Shown piece after piece: positions 1-9,000 of a DNA stretch of 64,000 bases. The position numbers and the translations under genes are program-made. The DNA lies in contig DATENU010000009.1 in the NCBI GenBank assembly GCA_035274845.1, positions 248,001 through 312,000 on the forward strand. Direction: 5' to 3'. The notes beneath the pieces are model-generated. The model ran no database searches, was not told where the DNA came from, and saw nothing but the letters and a program-made list of their open reading frames with translations. This DNA comes from Chthoniobacterales bacterium. GTDB taxonomy: Bacteria > Verrucomicrobiota > Verrucomicrobiia > Chthoniobacterales > UBA10450. The stretch's first letter is position 1, and each line of letters opens with the position of its first letter.

Positions 1-1970
1 ATTTCGTTCGTGAGCGTCGAAGGATATTTCGAGACAAACTCGGGCCGCGTCACGAATTCATTAAAGAAGGCGACCTTGTTCGCCTCGAGCTGCGCGTCCG
101 CTCCGGGATCGCCGAAGATGACGCCGCTATCCAGCGCCTGGACGTCGTGCATGAAATTTCCGTAAAGCACGGCGGCCGGACTGCCCGAAGCGTTGGAACC
201 GAAAGCGGCGCGATGGGTCAGGTAAGCGGCCATTCCGGAGTTCTGGAACTCGATGGAGAGGAAGAAGGCCGCCGAGACGTGGATCCGTTTCAGCTCGATG
301 CACTGGGCGTTGCCGGCGCACGAGTCGATCTCGTTTTGCCAGAACGCGAAACCGGACGCGTCCGGTTCGCGATTAAGAAAATCGAGATAATGCTGGCGGA
401 CAAAAAACGCGGTCTCGTCGACCGGATTGGTGGTCGGCGCCATGGTGTCATTGTCGAGGATCGTGACCTCGGCCGTGTTCGGACTGCCCAGGCCGACGCC
501 TGCGCCTGTGGGATTGGTCAGCGCGAGATTAATGACCTCGTCGCCCTCGACGAAGGTGTCGTTAACAATGAGGATCCGAAAGGTCTTGCTCGTCTCGCCC
601 GGGGCAAAAGTAAGGGTGCCGAGAGCGATTTCGTAATCGCTCTTCTGCGATGCGTGCCCCGCCTCGGATTCATCAAAGGTGTTGTAGCTCACCGTGGCGG
701 TGCCGCTCGTATCGCCATTGCGGACCACCGTGAAATCGACGTGGCCCCCGGCCTCGTCCGAAGCGAATTCGCTCGTCGCGAATCGGAAGAGGGAAGTCGC
801 TGTCGCCGTGGTGGGATTGAGTTTGCCGAAGAGCCCGTGTTCTTCCTCTGCCGTGCCGGCCGTGAAGTAGAGCGTGTTCACGTCGCCGCCGCTGCCACCG
901 TTGCCGAATTGGAGTGCCCAGAGCTCGTCGATCTCGATGCCAGTGCCCGACTCGTCCTGGAGCGTCCCGAGAAACGCGCCGGTGGCCGGATTGTAGGCAT
1001 GGATGCTCGGGTTCCCCTCACCGAAGTTGCCGACTAGCAGGGCGCCGCCGAAAATGCCGAAGGACGCGGGCGCAATCACCAGGCCCCAGGGCGCGTTGAG
1101 CTGGCTGGTTGGGTTGGTGCTGATGTCGTTGATAGCGAAAGTCAGGTCGCGCACGCCACTCGTGTTGAACTTGCGGACGAGGCCCTTGCCTACTCCCGCT
1201 TCCTCGTCACCGTCCATCCCAACTTTCGCGTAGGCGACGTAGAGCGAACCACCCAGATTCTGAATGTTGAACGGCGCGTACCCCGCCGGGATGGTGGCGT
1301 CCACGAATGGGAAACTCGCCTCCGTTTGGATGGTAAACGTCCCATTGAAAACGTCGATGTTGTTATTCGCGAAATCGGCTGCGTAAATGAAGTTATTCAT
1401 ACCGACGCTGCCAATGGCCAATCCGGTCCAGACATGGCCCGGCATGGAGACAACGTTCTGGGCCGACGCTCCCGAGGAGCCATTCCAGGCGGTAATGTTT
1501 CCCGTAATCGAATCGAAAATGAAGCTGGACGCCGCGGGTGAGCCGCCTCCGGGCGGTGTGATCTGAAAATCGCTTGTGGAGTTGCGCACAACGCCAGTGG
1601 GCAATCCGCCGGGAATGTTTATCGTCTGCGGGCTCGGATTGAGCACCACGGGCGCGCCGCTGACGTCGCCCCTGACCAGTTGGGTGGTGCTGGTGCCGTT
1701 ATTCGCGATCCAGAACGGACTACTTGAGCTCTCCGCGATTCCCCATGGATTTACGAGGAGCGGGTCCAGCACCGGCGCGAAACCCGGAATGTCCGAGAGC
1801 AGAGTCTGCAACCGATACGCACTTCCCGGCGCGATGTTCGGCGGGGCGTCAAGGCCGGCCGTTTGCTGCGCCCTTAACTTCGGAACCGTCAGCCCCATTA
1901 CGAAGAGGGCCAACCCCAGAAAACCAAAGACGAAACTAACGATCTGCCTGCTGCGATTTTTTGATTTCAT
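1..1970 (-). CDS. Secreted TIGR03118 / Calx-beta / DUF4214 protein (C-terminus beyond window)
   Basis: The reading frame runs uninterrupted from an ATG at 1970 to the window edge (656 codons), so the C-terminus is missing. Residues 1-30 are a signal peptide: basic Lys/Arg start, hydrophobic core, then an LRAQQ-type cleavage region. Residues about 35-370 match the TIGR03118 family, a beta-propeller-like secreted domain, with NPWGIAESS, PGHVWTGLAIG and LNAPWGLVIAP. Residues about 400-510 form a Calx-beta repeat (GGHVDFTVVRNGD, VNDTFVEGDEVINL, ending VTILDND). Residues from about 515 on look like DUF4214 (HYLDFLNREPDASG, FWQNEI). Calx-beta repeats bind calcium and adhesion-type surface proteins often carry them, so a surface or extracellular role is likely. 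The start has an AG-rich leader (AGAGAAAG) about 6 bases upstream. No substrate can be assigned. Confidence 0.85.
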   Translation of the reverse strand, partial: MKSKNRSRQIVSFVFGFLGLALFVMGLTVPKLRAQQTAGLDAPPNIAPGSAYRLQTLLSDIPGFAPVLDPLLVNPWGIAESSSSPFWIANNGTSTTQLVRGDVSGAPVVLNPSPQTINIPGGLPTGVVRNSTSDFQITPPGGGSPAASSFIFDSITGNITAWNGSSGASAQNVVSMPGHVWTGLAIGSVGMNNFIYAADFANNNIDVFNGTFTIQTEASFPFVDATIPAGYAPFNIQNLGGSLYVAYAKVGMDGDEEAGVGKGLVRKFNTSGVRDLTFAINDISTNPTSQLNAPWGLVIAPASFGIFGGALLVGNFGEGNPSIHAYNPATGAFLGTLQDESGTGIEIDELWALQFGNGGSGGDVNTLYFTAGTAEEEHGLFGKLNPTTATATSLFRFATSEFASDEAGGHVDFTVVRNGDTSGTATVSYNTFDESEAGHASQKSDYEIALGTLTFAPGETSKTFRILIVNDTFVEGDEVINLALTNPTGAGVGLGSPNTAEVTILDNDTMAPTTNPVDETAFFVRQHYLDFLNREPDASGFAFWQNEIDSCAGNAQCIELKRIHVSAAFFLSIEFQNSGMAAYLTHRAAFGSNASGSPAAVLYGNFMHDVQALDSGVIFGDPGADAQLEANKVAFFNEFVTRPEFVSKYPSTLTNE

Positions 1971-2497
1971 ATGCGTCTTTCTCTGTCCCTAAATTCAAGT
2001 GCACCTTGGTACGCATTCCGGAGGAGCGCGCATCGCTGAGATTACGGCGAAATGGTTGCCGACGCCAGACAAAAAAAGTAACGGCTCTTGTCGTATCTTC
2101 CTCATTTCGAGTCAAGAAGACATGTTTGTGAGCGGCGCCGCCGACTTCGATTGAATGGGTCGTCTGACTTCAGCAAGTTCGGTTCGTACATCCCAAAGCC
2201 TGCGATCGGCAGGGTCGAAATTAGTAACGAGGTGGCCACCGAAAGCACAAGAGATTTGATGACGTCTATCTTGGCGGAAATTGACTGCTTTCCTCCGCTA
2301 TGAGCCAAAGGCGCAAAAAAAAGATCAGAATTTTATCTTGTAACGTAATCAGTGGCTCTGACATTCTCCGGGTTCCCGATACTTCCCGTCTATGAACCCC
2401 CATTTCGCTTTCACTCCCAGGTGGGCGCAATTTCCCTTTTCGCGGATGATTTCAGGACGTGACCTTCGCGTTACGTCCGAAGGCTCGGCAGCGAAGC
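1971..2497. other. Divergent intergenic region
   Basis: About 530 bases separate the left-facing TIGR03118 gene from the right-facing cytochrome gene, so promoters for both should lie here. I could not pick convincing -35/-10 boxes. A TTG-initiated minus-strand frame at 2102-2308 would encode 68 residues with one hydrophobic stretch, but it has no ribosome binding site and no recognisable family. I do not call it a gene. Confidence 0.5.
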
Positions 2498-5400
2498 ATG
2501 AAATCAGCCCGCAGCGTGACCCCATACAGTTCAACCTCCATGAAGGCTTCACTCTCGGCGTTATTACGCACCCGTCGTTACACCCTTAGCTTGGTAACGG
2601 TCAGTCTCCTCGTAGGCGCAACGGTGCTTGGCTTGCGATTGCGCGCTCACGCGCAGGGCAGCTATCAGACGCCGCCGGCCCCGGGGAAATACTACGACAA
2701 GCACTACGACTGGCAGGGCGGTGATTATCCGCCCGGGGCCGTCAAAGGGGAAGCCGTTGATGAAGCCCGCTCCGGGATGACGCTCAACCGGACGCCCGTT
2801 TCAATTCGCACGCCCGAATGTTTCCCGGCCGAACCGCGTGATGTGTTTTGGGAAATGGACCAGGTGGCGGGTCCCGATGGAAAATTGCAGCCACTCGATT
2901 TCGACGAGAATGGCGACGGCAAGGTGGATGACAAGGAACGGGATGGGATTCGAGGGCGCAACACCTGGCTCTTATGGGGAGGGGGAAACGAAACCTTCTG
3001 GGATTGGCTTCAGCAGAAGGGGTATGGGCTGACAGACTTTCTTATCCTGGTGGACTCACGCCGGCGCGATAGCCGATTCAAAGATGCCGGTATCATTACC
3101 CAGCCTGGATTTGTCCAGGCGACCGAACCTATCCTTGGGTTATATATAGACCAGCCGAACCCGGATGGTTCCGCAATTTTGAAGCCGCGGAATGTGCCGG
3201 CTACAGGAGCGGCGCCGTCTGCCTCGCCCGAACCTGTCGCACCTGGCGGGGCGAATTCCTATTATCCAAAGCCGGAACCGGAGCTGGTCGATACCCAAGG
3301 GCGCGCGCTAGACGCTCCGGTTTACCAGCCAACTCCGCCGACTGGACATTATGACGAGCTGTTCGTGCCCTGGACTACTCCGGAGGAACGAGCCAAGGAA
3401 TGGAAGGACAAGGACGATCCATTCAAGGATTATATTCCTGCAGTAGTCCGACGAAAACTGCCGAAGGATGGTCTTGATCCCACCGTCTATGGCTATCCTT
3501 CCGGCGTCTTTGGTCTCCGCCTGATGCTGAACCCCGATTTTTTTGCGAAGACGGAAAAGGCGGCGGAGGCGCGTAATTACTGGAAGGAGCGAGTCGAGAA
3601 GACGAACGGGCGGTACTACACGGACATCCAGATTCACTCCGATCCCAAGCTGGTTCGGCCATTCCGCGTCAGCATGTCGTGTGGGTTTTGCCACATAGGG
3701 CCTCACCCGCTGAGGCCGCCGGAGAATCCGGAAAAGCCGAAGTGGGAAAATCTATCAGGGGTCATCGGCGCCCAGTATTGGGATCCGCAGCCGGCCTTTG
3801 GCAACCTTGTTGGCCGGCCCAATTTTCTCCATCACTTTCTGAAGAGTCAGGCCCCGGGAACGGTCGACACCTCACTCGTTAGCACCGATCAAATCAATAA
3901 CACGAACATCATCAACGCGATCTTCGACGTTCCGGCGCGGCTCACGCGAGCCAGGAACAAGCCGACAGAAGTGCAAAGTAAAGCGAGCCTGCTTCTGCCG
4001 AGTATCGAAGATCCGGAAACAAGTAACAACCCGAATGGGCCGAACAAGTCCCGCCATTTCCCGATGGTCCTGTTTCCCGGTGAAGACAGCGTCGGAGTCT
4101 GGGGTGCGCTCGCCCGTGTTCCGCTTAACATCGGCGTCTTTTCGGAGCAATGGATGCGGTGCGACAACCCTGTCCTTGGGTTTACGCCGCAGCGGCCGTT
4201 TAGCATCGACGTTTCCCGAAAAAACTCCGTCTACTGGAACGTAAACGAAAAATACCGCGTCAACTACATGGCGGCGTTTTTCACCCTCGGAACGCAGGGC
4301 AAGGTGGTGAAAAGCACGGCGCCGATGAAACTGAAGGACGCGGGAGCACCCGGCCAAGCGGCCTGGGCGAAGGACGCCGAGAAACGCAGCGCCGGGCGCA
4401 AAGCTTTTCTGAATAACTGCGCCATTTGCCACTCGAGCAAACAACCGCAGGGGTTCGACCTCAGGTTTGATCGGCAGATGGCTGGAGGCTGGGACAAAGC
4501 GCCAGTTCCCAAGGAAGCCGCGCGCTTTGTCTACACGCTGCCAGCCGATTACCGGGACTGGGATGCGTTCAAGCAAAGTCCCAGTTACCGCGATTACGTC
4601 ACTCAGATTAGTCAGCTCGCGGGGGAACCTTCCGGCCAGGAGGTCGAAGATCCTTTCATCAAGGACAATTTTCTTTCGAATGAACTCCGGATTCCCGTGA
4701 CCCTCGTGGGAACGTACGCTGGTCGCGCCCTGGCAACGAATGCCACGTCCGGCCAGGTCTGGGATAACTATTCGTCAGACACCTTTAAGAACCTCCCCTC
4801 GGTTGGGACGATACGTTACTTCAATCCATATCGAAGCGAGGCGGGGACGGTAGCTCTGGATGCCTACGGGACTAACGATGAATTTGCCGCGCCCAGCCAT
4901 GGCCCGGGTTATTTCCGGCCCGCTTCGTTGATCAGTGTCTGGGCGACCGCTCCGTACTTTCACAATAATACCCTGGGTCTGTACAACCAGAATCCAAGCG
5001 TCGAGGGGCGTCTGGTAGCTTTCAATGATGGCATTCGAAAGCTCCTCTGGCCAAAGCAACGCCCTATCTATGGGCAGGACCCGAACGGAAAAATCTATCC
5101 ACATCCGGGCGATCTTCGGGCCGAAGGCAGCGCAGCGGCAAAGAACGATCCCGGTTACATCTACCGGCTACCCGTCGATACCTTTGTTTCGTTCCAGGCC
5201 GGGTATACTCCGCTCCTGATCCAAAGCATCCTCATTGGTTACCTGGGTGCGGGCCCAGCCAAGGTAGTCTTCTGGTTCCTTAGCTTCGGAATCTGGCTCC
5301 TACTGGCCCTGCTCTTTATCTTTCTGATCTTCCGGGGACGCGCCCGGCACGCCGGCGGTCTTCTCCTGCTTCTGGCGCTGGTGCTGGCCGCGTTGTTGAT

Positions 5401-6022
5401 CGTTACCGGCGCGGGCGGTGGCGGCGGAATGATGGTGGGCGCGATGATGATGGCAGCAACAAACCTGATGAGTTACACGAGCGTCTGGCTCTGGCTGATC
5501 GTCCTGGGGTTGGCTGCGGCGGGGATCCTCCTTCTGTTGACGCGCAATGAACTGAAATGGCTGACGAAGTTTATCTTCATTGTCTCCGCCATCGTTGTGC
5601 TGGTCGCCGGCATCCTGGCGAACAAATTCCTGACTGGGAACCTCAAGGACGTGCCGCTGCCCCTGGCCATCCTCCCAAACAGTTGGTTCACGGCTGATTA
5701 TAAGGGAATCAACGTCGGCCCGATCCCTCGAGGCACGCCGGTGAACCTGCTGATGAGCATTGATCCGGACAAGCGCGCCCAGGTTGCTCCCGCGGTGATC
5801 GCCCTTCTCAAGGCGAGCGTTCAAATTCAAAAACAGCACCTCGTCGGGGAAGAGGCTTACGCCGTGATAGCGAAACAGGCGGGTCCGGCTCTGATCGCAG
5901 CCAGCAAGTGCCCCGATTTTGTGCTCGATCACGGCCATTACTTCGGAGACGTCCTCGATCCTGATCCGGCAAAGAACGATGAGACCAAGGAGGCGCTCAT
6001 CGCGTTTTTGAAGACGCTTTAA
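2498..6022 (+). CDS. Di-haem c-type cytochrome, RoxA/MauG-like, with inserted membrane domain
   Basis: This is a large exported di-haem cytochrome. An N-terminal export signal ends near HAQG. Two haem motifs are visible, CGFCH at about residues 395-399 and CAICH at about 641-645, plus a PYFHNN motif near 819 that resembles the PYFHNGS motif of di-haem peroxidases and RoxA-type rubber oxygenases. Residues about 906-1054 form four or five membrane helices. The last 120 residues resume sequence shared with the cytochrome at 15808-17925 (PIPRGTPVNLL, SKCPDF, ALIAFLKTL). The helices therefore look like an insertion between the catalytic part and a conserved tail. The start is uncertain: GTG 2459, ATG 2498 and ATG 2540 are all in frame, and 2540 also leaves a good signal peptide. 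It leads a + strand operon with the GMC-patatin gene 14 bases downstream. Oxidation of a hydrophobic substrate or peroxide is inferred only. Confidence 0.8.
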   Translation: MKSARSVTPYSSTSMKASLSALLRTRRYTLSLVTVSLLVGATVLGLRLRAHAQGSYQTPPAPGKYYDKHYDWQGGDYPPGAVKGEAVDEARSGMTLNRTPVSIRTPECFPAEPRDVFWEMDQVAGPDGKLQPLDFDENGDGKVDDKERDGIRGRNTWLLWGGGNETFWDWLQQKGYGLTDFLILVDSRRRDSRFKDAGIITQPGFVQATEPILGLYIDQPNPDGSAILKPRNVPATGAAPSASPEPVAPGGANSYYPKPEPELVDTQGRALDAPVYQPTPPTGHYDELFVPWTTPEERAKEWKDKDDPFKDYIPAVVRRKLPKDGLDPTVYGYPSGVFGLRLMLNPDFFAKTEKAAEARNYWKERVEKTNGRYYTDIQIHSDPKLVRPFRVSMSCGFCHIGPHPLRPPENPEKPKWENLSGVIGAQYWDPQPAFGNLVGRPNFLHHFLKSQAPGTVDTSLVSTDQINNTNIINAIFDVPARLTRARNKPTEVQSKASLLLPSIEDPETSNNPNGPNKSRHFPMVLFPGEDSVGVWGALARVPLNIGVFSEQWMRCDNPVLGFTPQRPFSIDVSRKNSVYWNVNEKYRVNYMAAFFTLGTQGKVVKSTAPMKLKDAGAPGQAAWAKDAEKRSAGRKAFLNNCAICHSSKQPQGFDLRFDRQMAGGWDKAPVPKEAARFVYTLPADYRDWDAFKQSPSYRDYVTQISQLAGEPSGQEVEDPFIKDNFLSNELRIPVTLVGTYAGRALATNATSGQVWDNYSSDTFKNLPSVGTIRYFNPYRSEAGTVALDAYGTNDEFAAPSHGPGYFRPASLISVWATAPYFHNNTLGLYNQNPSVEGRLVAFNDGIRKLLWPKQRPIYGQDPNGKIYPHPGDLRAEGSAAAKNDPGYIYRLPVDTFVSFQAGYTPLLIQSILIGYLGAGPAKVVFWFLSFGIWLLLALLFIFLIFRGRARHAGGLLLLLALVLAALLIVTGAGGGGGMMVGAMMMAATNLMSYTSVWLWLIVLGLAAAGILLLLTRNELKWLTKFIFIVSAIVVLVAGILANKFLTGNLKDVPLPLAILPNSWFTADYKGINVGPIPRGTPVNLLMSIDPDKRAQVAPAVIALLKASVQIQKQHLVGEEAYAVIAKQAGPALIAASKCPDFVLDHGHYFGDVLDPDPAKNDETKEALIAFLKTL

Positions 6023-6036
6023 GCCACGAACCGCCG

Positions 6037-9000
6037 ATGAGCGCCGAACCCTCCGATTTCTCCGCGACCGCGGAACCAGAGGACGACAAGCTTGAGCAGC
6101 GGCTGGCCGACCATCACGCCACGGACAAGGAACAATCGGCGTTTGATTACATCATTGTCGGCTCGGGAGCGGGGGGCGGACCGCTCGCAGCCCGGCTGAC
6201 CTATGCCGGGAAGAGGGTCCTGGTCATCGAGGCCGGACCCGATCCGGCAAAAACCCGGTCGGTCGCCTACCCACAGGCAAAGGTCGGGGAAGTGACCCAG
6301 GTTCCGGGTTACTACGGTGCAGCCTCGGAAGACGCGGAGATGAGCTGGATGTTCTCCGTCCGCCATCACGACGATACAGAGCGACAGAAGAAGGACGCCA
6401 AGTACAACCAACGGCCGATCGATCCCAATGATCCCAGCCGGGAGTTAGATAAAAAATATCTGGACCCGCATCCAGGCAACAAAGGCAAGCAGGGCATTTT
6501 CTATCCGCGCAGCTCTGGCATCGGCGGCTGCACCGCGCATCACGCGATGATCACTATCGCCCCAAACGACGGGGAATGGGACCACATCGCGGAGCTTACC
6601 GGCGATAATTCCTGGCGGTCCGGTCCGATGCGCGGCTACTTCGCCAAGTTCGAGAATTGCCAGTACCTGGCGGTCTACGATCAGTTTTTCCAGAAGCTGC
6701 TGGGCCTCCTTTACAGAGGTTATCGATGGCTGGTTCTCTTCTTCGATCCACGCGCGGTTCTGGATAAGGGTGGGCACGGGTTCAAAGGCTGGGCCCCGAC
6801 CAATCTCATCGATCCGTTCCTGGTTTCGACGATAGCCGAGCAGGATCGGCCGTTCTTTCGCGTCATTGTTCAGGCGGCGCTGGCGGTGTTGCACGGCAAC
6901 AATCGCCTGATCTCATTTATCAAACACGCGTTGGTCCGGGCGAGAATCGTCCAGGCCATAGACTTTAACGACGTTAATACCCGCCGAGCCAGTCCCGAGG
7001 GCGTGTTCCTTATTCCAATTGGTATCGAAGGAACCGCGGCCGGCGGCGACGATAAGGGCCAGCCGGGAAAAGGCCGGCGCTTTGGTGTCCGTGAATTTCT
7101 GCTGGGTGCTCAACGCCGGCATCCGGACCGCCTCGTGATCCGGAGCGGCGCTCATGTCACGCGCGTTCTTTTCGAGCAAGAAAAGCCCAATGAGGCCCCG
7201 CGCGCTATCGGGGTAGAATGCGCGGTCGCCGGTCACCTTTACGAAGCGAGCCCCATTCAAAACAAACGCCCACCGGACGAGCGCGTATGCTATTTCGCAA
7301 AGCAAGAAGGGGGCGAAGTAATCCTTTGTGGCGGCGCCTTTAATACCCCGCAGTTGCTCATGCTTAGCGGTATCGGCGACGCTAAACATCTGGCTCAACT
7401 TGGGATCAAGGGATTATACGGCGCCGAGGATGACGGATCCGGACGCTATAAAGCCGGTGAAAAGTCTATTCACGAAGTGATCAATCTCCCCGGCGTCGGC
7501 CGCAATCTCCAGGACCGCTATGAAGTCACCGTTGTCAGCGAGCTTAATAAACCGCTCGCTACTCTGAAGACTATTAGCTTTTTGCCGGGCGATCCCAAAG
7601 ACGATGGCAGGACCCAATGGTTCAAGGATCGGACCGGCCTGTACGCCACGAACGGCGGAACGCTGGCAGTCATTCGCCGGTCAAAATTGGCCAAGGAAGC
7701 TGGTGAACGCGATCCCGACCTATTCACCTTCGGAGCGCCGGCGGCCTTTCGCGGATATTACTGGAATTGGTCGCGCGAGCTTTTCAAAGCGACTCTTGGC
7801 GCGGACGAGGAAAAGCACAACATCTGGACCTGGGTCATCCTCAAGGCTTACACCAGCAATCATGACGGCACCGTTCGACTGCGCTCGGCTAACCCTTTCG
7901 CCATGCCGGAGATTTGCTTCGATGCATTCAATGAAAAGGCAGCGGCGGCAGCTCCGCTGATAGCGGCGAAGATCGCCGAGTTCGAGGCTGCGGGCCAGCC
8001 GGTGCCGGTCGCTCTTGAGGAAGAGAAGCGAGAGAATGAGGCGCGCCTCGAGCATAGCAAACGCGACCTCGCCGCGCTGGTAGATGCGGTCGCCTTTATG
8101 CGCGAGGTAAATGCGCGCAACCGCGACCAATTCGTCCGGGAAATTCAGCCCGGCATCGATCTCCCCGATAACTCGGCCGAGATGGAGGAATGGTGCAGGA
8201 CCCAGGCGTGGGGCCACCACGCTTCCTGCACGTGCCGGATAGGCTCCGATAAATGGAGGGCTGATCCCGTTCGCCTTGAGGACAAAGAGGCCGTTATCGA
8301 CAGCAGGTTCCAGGTTCACGGCGTCAAGAACCTCCGAATCGTCGATGCATCGGTTTTCCCGAGGATCCCAGGTTACTTCATTCTCGCGCCCATCTTCATG
8401 GTCAGCGAAAAGGCGGCGGACACCTTGCTCGAAGAGGCTGAGATTGACGTGTATCCGGCGAAATTTGAAGCGGCCGAAGTCGCCGCCATTCGGAAACGTC
8501 GCGAGGTAGCGTTGCACGCGACCCTGAGTCGCGCGGCAAAGAAGAAGGAACAGTCTGTAGTTGTGGCTGATGGCAATGCAGCTAACGCCAGCGCGAGCGG
8601 CCAGCGCCCAGACAGCGACAAGTTACCCATCGATACTGTGGGTCTTGCTCTATCCGGCGGCGGAATCCGGAGTGCAACGTTTGGCCTGGGAGTGCTCCAA
8701 AGCCTTTCCGAGCGCGGCCGGCTGCGCGACATCGACTTCGTTTCGAGCGTCTCGGGTGGCGGATTCACCGGCAGCTTTCTCGGGCGGCTCTTTACTCGCC
8801 CATCAGTGGGCGCGGCGGCCGACCCGGTCGGCCGGGTCCAGTCGATCCTGAGGAACAGCCGTTCGGAGCCGCTCTGGTGGCTGCGGACGCAGGCAAACTA
8901 CATCTTTGCCACCGGAGCCGAGGACGCGAGGCTCAATCTCTCCACTCTTTGGCGAAATATTCTTAGTCTGTACCTCGTCCTGGGAATGCTTCTCTTTGCT

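Noticed and set aside
147-1037. 296-codon + strand frame at the left end
   Set aside because: Antisense to the TIGR03118/Calx-beta protein, whose signatures are unambiguous.
2102-2308. 68-residue minus-strand frame with one hydrophobic segment
   Set aside because: TTG start, no ribosome binding site, no family; kept only as a note in the intergenic entry.
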